This document shows, one piece after another, positions 1 to 6,086 of a stretch of 23,069 nucleotides of DNA. The stretch's first letter is position 1, and every line of letters starts with the position of its first letter. Where the stretch lies: positions 1 through 23,069 of the forward strand of contig CALLZZ010000535.1 in assembly GCA_937858235.1 (NCBI GenBank), written 5' to 3'. The position numbers were made by a program, and so were the translations under genes. This stretch comes from an uncultured Clostridia bacterium. Lineage in GTDB: Bacteria > Bacillota > Clostridia > Oscillospirales > Oscillospiraceae. The notes under the pieces are model-generated. The model did not search any database, was not told the origin of the DNA, and saw nothing but the letters and a program-made list of their open reading frames with translations.

Positions 1-74
1 ACGATGAGTCGAACCTCATGAGCCTGTGCAGGTCATGTCACGAGAAGATCCACAAAGAGCGCGGCGACCGGTAG
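1..74 (+). CDS. HNH endonuclease, C-terminal fragment (5' end outside window)
   Basis: The frame beginning at base 3 reads DESNLMSLCRSCHEKIHKE and ends with TAG at 72-74. The NLMSLCRSCHEKIH stretch matches the last part of phage HNH endonucleases, where the Cys-x2-Cys pair forms half of a zinc knuckle and the Asn/His residues belong to the beta-beta-alpha metal finger. HNH proteins encoded next to the terminase genes are known partners of HK97-type terminases in cutting cos DNA. The position directly before the small terminase supports that role. Only 23 codons are visible, so the family call rests on this short motif plus context. Confidence 0.75.
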   Translation, partial: DESNLMSLCRSCHEKIHKERGDR

Positions 75-210
75 GGGCGGTCAAAATTCCTGTGAGGCGG
101 CGCTGCGGAAAACGGCGCGGGGTCTTCTGTGCGAAAAAAGCGAAATCAAACGGGTAATAACCCGGCTCCTTATCTATTACGCGCGTACATGCGAGAAAGG
201 CGGTGACGAA
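75..210 (+). other. Non-coding gap; candidate cos/packaging region
   Basis: These 136 bases between the HNH gene and the small terminase contain no convincing gene. They hold GC-rich stretches, a short hairpin (CGGGT-AATA-ACCCG, 151-164) and the near-palindromic CGCGCGTACATGCG at about 180-193. In HK97-like cos phages the cohesive-end site usually lies just beside the HNH/small terminase genes, so this is the natural place for it. The cut site itself cannot be recognised by eye. The hairpin has no following T-run, so it is not a clear terminator. Confidence 0.35.
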
Positions 211-762
211 ATGCCCACAAAATCGAATAACACTGGCGGTCGCGGCGGCAGACGTCCCGGCGCTGGCCGGAAGAAAACCGCCGTCAAGGAGAAATACGAA
301 AACGGGAATCCGGGCGGACGCAAGCTCGAAGTGCTCGACATCCCCGACACCGAGGGCGAGGACATGCCGGAACCGCACGAATTCCTCTCGGCCCGGCAGC
401 ATGACGGCTCCACTCTGGAGGCCGCCGACATCTACCGCGAGACCTGGGAATGGCTCGACAAGCTCGGCGTCGCCAAGGCCGTATCGCCGCAGCTCTTGGA
501 GCGCTATGCGATGTGTTCGGCGAGATGGATTCAATGTGAAGAAATGACGACCAGGCTCGGGTATCTCAGCAAGCATCCGACGACTGGGAAGCCTATCCCG
601 TCGCCGTTCATCAATATCGGGATCAACTACATGAATCAGGCGAACCGCTTGTGGGACGAGATCTTCCAGATCGTGAAGGAAAACTGCTCCGCGGAGTACG
701 GCGGCGCGAATCCGCAGGACGACGTGATGGAACGCCTGCTCCGCGCCCGGAAAGGAATGTAA
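211..762 (+). CDS. terS: Terminase small subunit, P27 type
   Basis: This 183-aa protein begins with a basic Gly/Arg-rich tail (GGRGGRRPGAGRKK, residues 9-22), followed by an acidic linker and helical segments with an ETWEWLDKLG stretch. It ends with the PSPFINIGINYMNQANRLWDEI helix region typical of P27-family small terminases. The family forms a ring that recognises the packaging site on phage DNA and loads the large subunit. The start has an upstream AAAGGCGGTGA sequence as ribosome binding site. The stop abuts the next gene's ATG (TAAATG). Its partner, the large terminase, lies about 5.3 kb downstream, which is an unusual separation. The call rests on the N-terminal motif, size and place after HNH. 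Confidence 0.85.
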   Translation: MPTKSNNTGGRGGRRPGAGRKKTAVKEKYENGNPGGRKLEVLDIPDTEGEDMPEPHEFLSARQHDGSTLEAADIYRETWEWLDKLGVAKAVSPQLLERYAMCSARWIQCEEMTTRLGYLSKHPTTGKPIPSPFINIGINYMNQANRLWDEIFQIVKENCSAEYGGANPQDDVMERLLRARKGM

Positions 763-2031
763 ATGAACACACAAAGACTTGAACAGGTGCCAATCGACAA
801 GCTGGTGCCTTACGCCCGGAATGCCCGGACACACTCAAAAGAACAGATCGCGCAGCTCCGTTCCTCCCTCCGGGAGTTCGGATTTGTCAGCCCGGCGGTG
901 ATTGATAATGACTACAACATTCTTGTGGGCCATGGCAGAATCGCCGCGGCGCGCGAGGAAGGATACAAAACCGTTCCCTGCGTCTTCGCCGAGGAGCTGA
1001 CCGACGCGCAGAAACGCGCCTACATCCTCGCTGACAATCAGTTGGCGCTCAACGCCGGATGGGACGAGGAAATGCTGTCCGTCGAACTGGCCGATCTGCA
1101 GGAGAACGCATTCGATCTGTCGCTGCTCGGATTCGATGAGGCAGACCTTGAGAAACTGCTCAGCAATGAAACCGAAGCCGAGGAGGACGATTTCGACGTC
1201 GACGCGGAACTGGAGAAGCCGTGCTTCTCGAAAACAGGCGATTTCTGGCACATCGGAAAGCACAAGGTTATCTGCGGAGACAGCACCGACCCGGAAACAT
1301 TCGCAAAACTACTCGGAGGTGCGAAGGTGAACCTCGTCTGCACAGACGCGCCGTACTTCGTCAACCTGGAAAACGCATCCGGAAAGATTGCAAACGACGA
1401 CCTCAAGGGAACGCAGGCCTACGACTTCCTGATGAAGTGCTTCACGAACTTCAAAAACGCGATGGCGGACGATGCTTCGATTTACGAGTTCTACGCGACC
1501 ATGCAGGCGCGCGTGTTCTACGACGCCTTCGAGGACGCCGGATTCAAAGTCGGAGCCGGACTCATCTGGAAAAAGCCGAGAGCGCCGCTGATGCGCACCG
1601 ACTGGAAGTTCAACATGGAGCCGATCATCTTCGGCTGGAAGAAAGACGGCAAACACAAGTGGTACGGCGACCAGAAGCAGAAAGCCGTATTCGAGTTCGA
1701 CGGCGTGAAGAACTCCAAAGAGGACGGATTCGGACATCCGAGTTCAAAGCCCGTTCCGCTCATCGCCTACCTCATCGAGCAGAGCACCGCGACAAACGGA
1801 CTCGTGCTGGACGGCTTCCTCGGCTCGGCTTCAACGCTCATCGCCTGCGACCAGATTGGAAGAATCTGCTATGGCGTGGAGCTTGAACCGAAGTATGTAG
1901 ATGTAGCTGTCGTTCGGTATCTGCATTCACACAATGAGGACGCTTCGGATGTGAAGCTTATCCGCGACGGGAAGGAATATACATACGAGCAGGCGCTGGA
2001 GATGATGGAGGACTCCGATGGAAAAGAATAA
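763..2031 (+). CDS. ParB-domain DNA methyltransferase (beta-class N6-adenine/N4-cytosine type)
   Basis: Residues about 10-105 form a ParB/Srx-like nuclease-fold domain (IDKLVPYARNARTHS, then GHGR at 56-59). The rest is a beta-class SAM-dependent DNA methyltransferase in which catalytic motif IV precedes the SAM-binding motif I. Motif IV reads TDAPY (Asp195) where the family normally has DPPY, and motif I reads DGFLGSAST (Gly354) where DxFxGSGST is usual. Other landmarks such as the IWKKPRAPL region, HPSSKP and the ELEPKYVDV end are present. Phage enzymes of this build methylate phage DNA, often to evade host restriction. With two changed key motifs, activity is uncertain. An AAAGGA binding site (751-756) precedes the start, and the 3' end overlaps the next gene by 14 bases, suggesting translational coupling. 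Confidence 0.88.
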   Translation: MNTQRLEQVPIDKLVPYARNARTHSKEQIAQLRSSLREFGFVSPAVIDNDYNILVGHGRIAAAREEGYKTVPCVFAEELTDAQKRAYILADNQLALNAGWDEEMLSVELADLQENAFDLSLLGFDEADLEKLLSNETEAEEDDFDVDAELEKPCFSKTGDFWHIGKHKVICGDSTDPETFAKLLGGAKVNLVCTDAPYFVNLENASGKIANDDLKGTQAYDFLMKCFTNFKNAMADDASIYEFYATMQARVFYDAFEDAGFKVGAGLIWKKPRAPLMRTDWKFNMEPIIFGWKKDGKHKWYGDQKQKAVFEFDGVKNSKEDGFGHPSSKPVPLIAYLIEQSTATNGLVLDGFLGSASTLIACDQIGRICYGVELEPKYVDVAVVRYLHSHNEDASDVKLIRDGKEYTYEQALEMMEDSDGKE

Positions 2032-3862
2032 TCTCACGCTCGGCAGTCTCTTTGACGGCTCGGGAGGATTCCCGCTCGGCGGCATAATCGCCGGAATCGA
2101 ACCAAGATGGGCAAGCGAAATCGAGCCGTTTTGTATCAGAGTGACCACAAAGCGTCTGCCGAACATAAAGCACTACGGCGACGTGTCGCAGATGGACGGC
2201 GCGAAGATAGAGCCGGTCGACATCATCACTTTCGGCAGTCCTTGTCAGGACATGTCAATCGCGGGCAAGCGAGAAGGTCTGGACGGCTCCAGGTCTTCTC
2301 TTTTTTATGAAGCAATACGAATCGTCAAAGAAATGAGGGAGGCTACCAATGGCGAATATCCGAAATACATCGTGTGGGAGAACGTCACCGGCGCGTTCTC
2401 CTCGAACACGGGCGAGGACTTCCAGTCCGTACTCGAAGCGGTCTGCTCGGTCAAGGGATACCAGATTGATACTCCTCGACCTGAGAAATGGCCGAACGCC
2501 GGAGAGATCGTGGCAGACGATTTCAGTCTCGCATGGCGGGTACTTGACGCTCAGTACTGGGGAGTTCCCCAACGCCGAAAACGCATCTACCTTGTCGCAG
2601 ATTTTGCAGGACAAGGTGCAGGAAAGATACTATTTGAGTCCGAAGGCGTGTCTGGGTATTCTGGTGAGGGCTTCAAGGCGTGGCAAAGAGCTGCCGGAAG
2701 TCCTGAGAATCGCACTGGAGCGGCAGGCATATGCCTGAACGATCAGGGCGGCAGCCGGATGGACATTTCACAGGATGTAGCCGGCACACTCCGCGCCGAA
2801 GCGCATCATCCTCCCGTGACATTGCAGTCGGCGGGATTCTGCACAGAGCATTCCGCAAAAGCCAGGGGCATTGGATTTGAAATTGAAAAATCACCTACGT
2901 TGAAGGCATCAAAACCTCCCGCGACCGTCTACGAGAACCACAGCCAGGACAGCAGATACAACGGTCCGCTTGAGACCGCCGATACGGTGACCGCGCGATA
3001 CGGCACAGGTGGCAACAATCAGCCGCTCGTGGTAGAGGAACAGAAAACCTACGATGTGCGTTTCACTTCGGAAGGCACAAGAAACGCACGCCAGAACTGC
3101 TACGAAACCGACACCGCTCGGACGATAGACACCGGCGGCAACGCTCCAGACTCAAACCAGGGCGGCGTGGCAGTCGTGAACATGAAGGCGTTCGGCATCA
3201 GCTCTGACTCAAGCCACGCGATGCTCTCCGACAATCCGCACGCCGGAATCTACGAAGCGGACACCTCGCGGACGCTCGATACCCGCGGCGGTGATCCCGC
3301 CTACAATCAGGGCGGAATCGCTGTGGTGGCAATTGAAGGAAACGGGACAAGACCGTCGCACCGAGGCAGCGGATATTCCGAGGACGGCGTGAGCTTTACG
3401 CTGAACGCGACCGAGAACCACGGCATCGCCTACCACTCGAGCAAGAACAGCTATCATACGAAGTTCACGGACGAGGACGCGACGGACACGCTCGTCGCTA
3501 CGGATTACAAAGATCCGCCGACGGTGTCAGCCGAGCCGGAATACATCGTCCGCAGACTCACGCCCACCGAATGCGCGCGTCTGCAGGGGTTCCCGGACTG
3601 GTGGTGCTCCGACCTCGGAACGGAGAATCCTTCCGATGAGGAAATGGCGTTCTGGCGGGACGTGTTCGAAACGCACCGCAAGGTGGTCACCCACGCGAGG
3701 AAACCGAAAACAGACAACCAGATACGCAAGTGGCTGAAGAGCCCCCACTCCGATTCCAGGGAATACGCCATGTGGGGCAACGGCGTCGCACTCCCGTGCG
3801 TGGTGTTCGTACTCGCCGGGATTGTGTACTGTGACCAGTTTCAGCACGGTTTCCCCGGCTGA
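2018..3862 (+). CDS. C5-cytosine DNA methyltransferase with long repetitive target-recognition region
   Basis: This 614-aa protein has the ordered motifs of C5-cytosine methyltransferases: motif I FDGSGGFPLG (12-21), motif IV GSPCQDMS with catalytic Cys76, motif VI ENV (121-123), motif VIII QRRKRIY (from 185), then motif IX RRLTPTECARLQGFP (from 512) and motif X WGNGVALP (586 on). The enzyme transfers methyl from SAM to cytosine C5. The segment between motifs VIII and IX, where target recognition lies, is about 320 residues, far longer than in single-specificity enzymes. It carries several degenerate T(L/V)-x-A/D-T...PP-x-V units. This recalls multispecific phage enzymes with several recognition domains. 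GGAGG at 2007-2011 sets the start inside the preceding gene. The stop lies in a hairpin followed by TTTTC. Confidence 0.92.
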   Translation: MEKNNLTLGSLFDGSGGFPLGGIIAGIEPRWASEIEPFCIRVTTKRLPNIKHYGDVSQMDGAKIEPVDIITFGSPCQDMSIAGKREGLDGSRSSLFYEAIRIVKEMREATNGEYPKYIVWENVTGAFSSNTGEDFQSVLEAVCSVKGYQIDTPRPEKWPNAGEIVADDFSLAWRVLDAQYWGVPQRRKRIYLVADFAGQGAGKILFESEGVSGYSGEGFKAWQRAAGSPENRTGAAGICLNDQGGSRMDISQDVAGTLRAEAHHPPVTLQSAGFCTEHSAKARGIGFEIEKSPTLKASKPPATVYENHSQDSRYNGPLETADTVTARYGTGGNNQPLVVEEQKTYDVRFTSEGTRNARQNCYETDTARTIDTGGNAPDSNQGGVAVVNMKAFGISSDSSHAMLSDNPHAGIYEADTSRTLDTRGGDPAYNQGGIAVVAIEGNGTRPSHRGSGYSEDGVSFTLNATENHGIAYHSSKNSYHTKFTDEDATDTLVATDYKDPPTVSAEPEYIVRRLTPTECARLQGFPDWWCSDLGTENPSDEEMAFWRDVFETHRKVVTHARKPKTDNQIRKWLKSPHSDSREYAMWGNGVALPCVVFVLAGIVYCDQFQHGFPG

Positions 3863-3868
3863 TTTTCT
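3842..3868 (+). terminator. Possible weak intrinsic terminator at the end of the C5 methyltransferase gene
   Basis: CAGC plus CGG (3842-3849, one bulged A at 3846) pairs with CCGGCTG (3855-3861) around a five-base loop, followed by ATTTTCT. The stop codon TGA at 3860-3862 is part of the structure. The T-tract is short, so this may be only partial termination. It separates the methyltransferase pair from the accessory insert that follows. Confidence 0.4.
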
Positions 3869-3942
3869 ACCTGAGAAATATCGCTTATTCGCTTGCTATT
3901 ACAGCCGTTCAGAGTGATGTATAGACATGCCGAAAGGCACAG
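3860..3942 (+). promoter_or_regulatory. Leader module copy A: promoter-like region and GNRA hairpin
   Basis: The gap before the gene at 3983 holds a module that recurs before the gene at 5261. Bases 3892-3942 match 5171-5221 at 40 of 51 positions without gaps, and the last 32 positions differ at only one. Shared parts are CTTGCTAT, GAGTGATGTATA, and CATGCCGAAAGGCACAG. The last contains a perfect TGCC-GAAA-GGCA stem with a GNRA tetraloop (3928-3939). TTGCTA could be a -35 and TATAGA a -10, but their 21-base spacing is long for sigma-70. Both modules start directly at the stop codon of the preceding gene (TGATTTTC). Function as promoter plus structured 5' leader is inferred. Confidence 0.55.
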
Positions 3943-3982
3943 GACCTACGGCAGAAAACCACATTAAACGGAGGTAAAACAC

Positions 3983-4720
3983 ATGCGAATCAACTACAAC
4001 GTAACAGGAGCAAGACGCAAGGAATTGGTCAGGATTATCGCCGACACGACCGGCGCGAAGGCCGAGTACATGAAGATGCCGACCTGCAGCTACCGGATCG
4101 ATTACTTCACCGTCACCAGGGACGGCGCGCTCGAGTTCGACGACATGGCGGACAGCGAGGAGGTCGAGAAGGTTCTCGAAGCCATTGCAGACGCGGGATT
4201 TGAGCCAGAAGCGCCGGAAACCGAATCCGGGGAAGAATCCGCGGAGCCGGAAGCAAGCGGACAGGACGCGCCACAAGGCGAACAGACGGGCTTAACCGTT
4301 GAGATTCCGCTCGACAAGGTGGCGGTCGGAACGCTGACCAACATCCTCGAAGCAAAAGGCAGCCTGATTAAAAAGGCACTCGGCATTGAGGACCTGCGGT
4401 TTGAAATCAGGGAAGACCGCATCGCCTTCCCATGCTTCCCGGAACTGCCCACGCCGGACGAGACCAGAGCCTACACGATGTTCATCGCCCAGCTCTGCAA
4501 GCTCTCCAAGGAACTGAAAAGAGCGAGCTCGACCGAGACACCGGTCACGAACGAGAAGTACGCATTCCGCTGCTTCCTGCTCCGCCTCGGATTTATCGGC
4601 GCGGAATACAAACAGGAACGCAAGATTCTGCTGAAGAACCTTGAGGGCAATTCCAGCTGGAAGAACGGTGCTCCCAAGAAGGAAACCACTGAGGAAGCTG
4701 CTGAGGAGGTGCAGGCATGA
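3983..4720 (+). CDS. Conserved phage accessory protein of unknown function
   Basis: This 245-aa protein belongs to a family I recognise from Firmicutes prophages, sometimes labelled virulence protein in databases without functional support. It has an N-terminal domain (about 1-75, starting MRINYNVTGARRKELVRI and containing EFDDMADSEEVEKVLEAI). A very acidic Glu/Pro/Ser-rich linker follows (about 74-105), then a C-terminal domain (about 107-225) and a second charged tail. No catalytic motif, signal peptide or membrane segment is visible. The start is fixed by GGAGG at 3970-3974. It is the first gene of a three-gene unit with the two small proteins that follow, and its stop overlaps the next start (ATGA). 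No function can be assigned. Confidence 0.8.
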   Translation: MRINYNVTGARRKELVRIIADTTGAKAEYMKMPTCSYRIDYFTVTRDGALEFDDMADSEEVEKVLEAIADAGFEPEAPETESGEESAEPEASGQDAPQGEQTGLTVEIPLDKVAVGTLTNILEAKGSLIKKALGIEDLRFEIREDRIAFPCFPELPTPDETRAYTMFIAQLCKLSKELKRASSTETPVTNEKYAFRCFLLRLGFIGAEYKQERKILLKNLEGNSSWKNGAPKKETTEEAAEEVQA

Positions 4721-4941
4721 GGATGATCAGACCGGAACAGCTCGAACAGCTGCACAAGCAATACCCGAACGGCACCCGCGTGGAGCTGGTCCAGATGGAC
4801 GACATTCAGGCTCCTCCTGCCGGAACCCGCGGCACGGTCTACGGCATCGACGACACCGGAAGCATGCTGGTCCACTGGGACAACGGCAGCGGACTGAACG
4901 TCATCTACGGCGAAGACATCGTGCGGAAGGTGGTGGACTGA
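4717..4941 (+). CDS. DUF4314-type small protein
   Basis: This 74-aa protein contains the run of features typical of DUF4314: YPNGTRVELVQMDD, then APPAGTRGTVYGID, then VHWDNGSGLNVIYGED near the end. It is predicted as a small SH3-like beta barrel. The function of the family is unknown; members occur in Firmicutes prophages and mobile elements next to the same neighbours seen here. The ATG overlaps the previous stop (ATGA) and GAGGAGGTG lies just upstream, so it is translationally coupled. The following gene starts one base after its stop. Confidence 0.85.
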   Translation: MRMIRPEQLEQLHKQYPNGTRVELVQMDDIQAPPAGTRGTVYGIDDTGSMLVHWDNGSGLNVIYGEDIVRKVVD

Positions 4942-4942
4942 C

Positions 4943-5128
4943 ATGGATGAGAAAATCAAGAAGCAGATCCTCGCGATCCGCGACACCGGTCTTTGCAACA
5001 TGTTCGATCTGCCCTACGTGCAGCGGCTGGCATTCGACCGGAACTACTACGAGCTGGTTCTCTTCATCGAGGAGCACAGGAAGGAATACGTGCATTTCAT
5101 CATGACCGGCGAAACCGGAGAATCCTGA
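4943..5128 (+). CDS. DUF5049-type small protein
   Basis: This 61-aa protein reads MDEKIKKQILAIRDTG, then NMFDLPYVQRLAF, then ELVLFIEEHRKEYVHFIMTG, matching what I know of the DUF5049 family of small helical phage proteins. The function is unknown. It probably forms two helices and could act as a DNA-binding or regulatory protein, but nothing in the sequence shows that directly. It closes the first accessory mini-operon. Its stop codon TGA starts the second copy of the leader module. Confidence 0.8.
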   Translation: MDEKIKKQILAIRDTGLCNMFDLPYVQRLAFDRNYYELVLFIEEHRKEYVHFIMTGETGES

Positions 5129-5221
5129 TTTTCAGACACAGAAATTTATCAATTTATCTGGCCGAATTGACTTGCTATATACCCTCGAAAGAGTGATGTA
5201 TATACATGCCGAAAGGCACAG
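5126..5221 (+). promoter_or_regulatory. Leader module copy B: promoter-like region, inverted repeat and GNRA hairpin
   Basis: This is the second copy of the module described at 3860-3942. Here the TTGCTAT/GTATATA flanks form an inverted repeat, TATATAC (5176-5182) with GTATATA (5198-5204), enclosing CTC-GAAA-GAG (5184-5193). The TGCC-GAAA-GGCA hairpin follows at 5207-5218. Bases 5135-5170 are AT-rich compared with the surrounding genes, which fits a promoter region. A TTGACT box is present at 5167-5172. The inverted repeat could be an operator or an RNA structure; which one cannot be told from sequence. Confidence 0.55.
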
Positions 5222-5260
5222 AAAACCTTGAAAACAAGCGAAAATCAGGAGGAACACACG

Positions 5261-5740
5261 ATGGAAAAGAACACATACTTCGAAGCAATGAGAGACACGG
5301 CAATCGCCTACAACGAGGCGCAGGCCATCCGCGAAAAGGAACGCGACGCCATGATCGCCGCAGACGACTGGGACAGCGTGAAGGCCTTCGACAAGCGCGA
5401 AAAGGAGGAATTCCCGTATCCATTCACCGCCGGGCAGAACAAGGCACTGGTCCTCTACGACCGGAGCCTGCGGAACGGCGCGGACGCCTTCGAAGCCGAC
5501 GACCTGCCCTGGGACTATGAGCTGGCCGACTTCGTTGAAACGCTCCGCAAGGCAGGCATCACCGCGATTGTGGTGACCGACCATAGCACCGGCCTGATGG
5601 ACGGCATCTACGGACTGACGGCACTCGGCTGCCGGATGAACGGCCTCAAGACCGTCACCAGAGCTGACGACCACCGCTTCGGCAGCAAGGAGCCGGAACG
5701 GAAAAACGGCATCGAATTCATCATCAGCGAGGAGGCGTAA
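5261..5740 (+). CDS. Hypothetical phage accessory protein
   Basis: This 159-aa acidic protein has a helical charged N-terminal half (AIAYNEAQAIREKERDAM) and a C-terminal half with LPWDYELADFVETLRKAG, then ITAIVVTDHSTGLMDGIYGL. The latter looks like a small alpha/beta domain seen in other phage proteins of unknown role. The start at 5261 is chosen because AGGAGG lies at 5247-5252; the in-frame ATG at 5228 has no such site. It is the first gene after leader copy B and is followed two bases later by another small gene. No function is recognised. Confidence 0.75.
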   Translation: MEKNTYFEAMRDTAIAYNEAQAIREKERDAMIAADDWDSVKAFDKREKEEFPYPFTAGQNKALVLYDRSLRNGADAFEADDLPWDYELADFVETLRKAGITAIVVTDHSTGLMDGIYGLTALGCRMNGLKTVTRADDHRFGSKEPERKNGIEFIISEEA

Positions 5741-5742
5741 CC

Positions 5743-5970
5743 ATGTGGACAAACGGCAGCTTACTGATTGACGGCACAGTCGTTAAATACTGGGTTAAGC
5801 ACTACGACGAGCCTTCCGAGGATTACGGAATCAACGGCGGGCGCATTTCCAAGATGGAGCTGCGTGTGGGCGGCAAGGTCACACTGAACTACGATCGCGG
5901 CTGGGACATCGAGCCCAAGGACGAGCCTTCACAGCTCGCCTACGCGGTTCTCATGAAGCAGTACAACTAA
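5743..5970 (+). CDS. Hypothetical small phage protein
   Basis: This 75-aa protein reads MWTNGSLLIDGTVVKYWVKH, then YDEPSEDYGINGGRISKM, then VTLNYDRGWDIEP, with an alternating pattern suggesting a small beta-rich fold. I recognise similar short proteins from Firmicutes prophages but know no function. GGAGG at 5732-5736 provides the ribosome binding site. It is the last gene of the accessory insert and is followed by two hairpins before the large terminase. Confidence 0.75.
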   Translation: MWTNGSLLIDGTVVKYWVKHYDEPSEDYGINGGRISKMELRVGGKVTLNYDRGWDIEPKDEPSQLAYAVLMKQYN

Positions 5971-6001
5971 GCATCAACCTGAATTTGAATATTCCGAAAG
6001 C

Positions 6002-6061
6002 AGAGCCCAACCGGGCTCTCGCTCTCGTACTGATAGAAGCCGCAGCGATGCGGTTATTTTT
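6002..6061 (+). terminator. Tandem hairpins before the large terminase; possible terminator/attenuator
   Basis: AGAGCCC (6002-6008) pairs perfectly with GGGCTCT (6013-6019) around AACC. A second stem, AGCCGCA (6038-6044) with TGCGGTT (6049-6055, one G-U pair), surrounds GCGA and runs into TTATTTTTAT. The second has the shape of an intrinsic terminator with an imperfect T-tract; the first has none. Together they could end the accessory transcript or tune read-through into the late packaging genes. Confidence 0.5.
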
Positions 6062-6086
6062 ATGCCATGAAGGGAGTGATTTTCCA

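Noticed and set aside
151..164. Hairpin CGGGT-AATA-ACCCG as a terminator of the HNH gene
   Set aside because: The stem is only five pairs and no T-run follows.
1221..1886. + strand frame (221 codons) inside the ParB-methyltransferase gene
   Set aside because: Out-of-frame shadow with an Arg-rich composition; the methyltransferase frame has recognised motifs throughout.
3927..3977. Possible 16-codon upstream peptide (MPKGTGPTAENH and on) in leader copy A
   Set aside because: No ribosome binding site. In copy B the corresponding frame continues into a different sequence; only the hairpin part is conserved, so RNA structure explains it better.
5206..5520. Frame starting MPKGTENLENKRKSGG in leader copy B
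   Set aside because: It overlaps the gene at 5261 in another frame, lacks a binding site and is Arg-rich after the leader; the 5261 frame has AGGAGG and a plausible protein.
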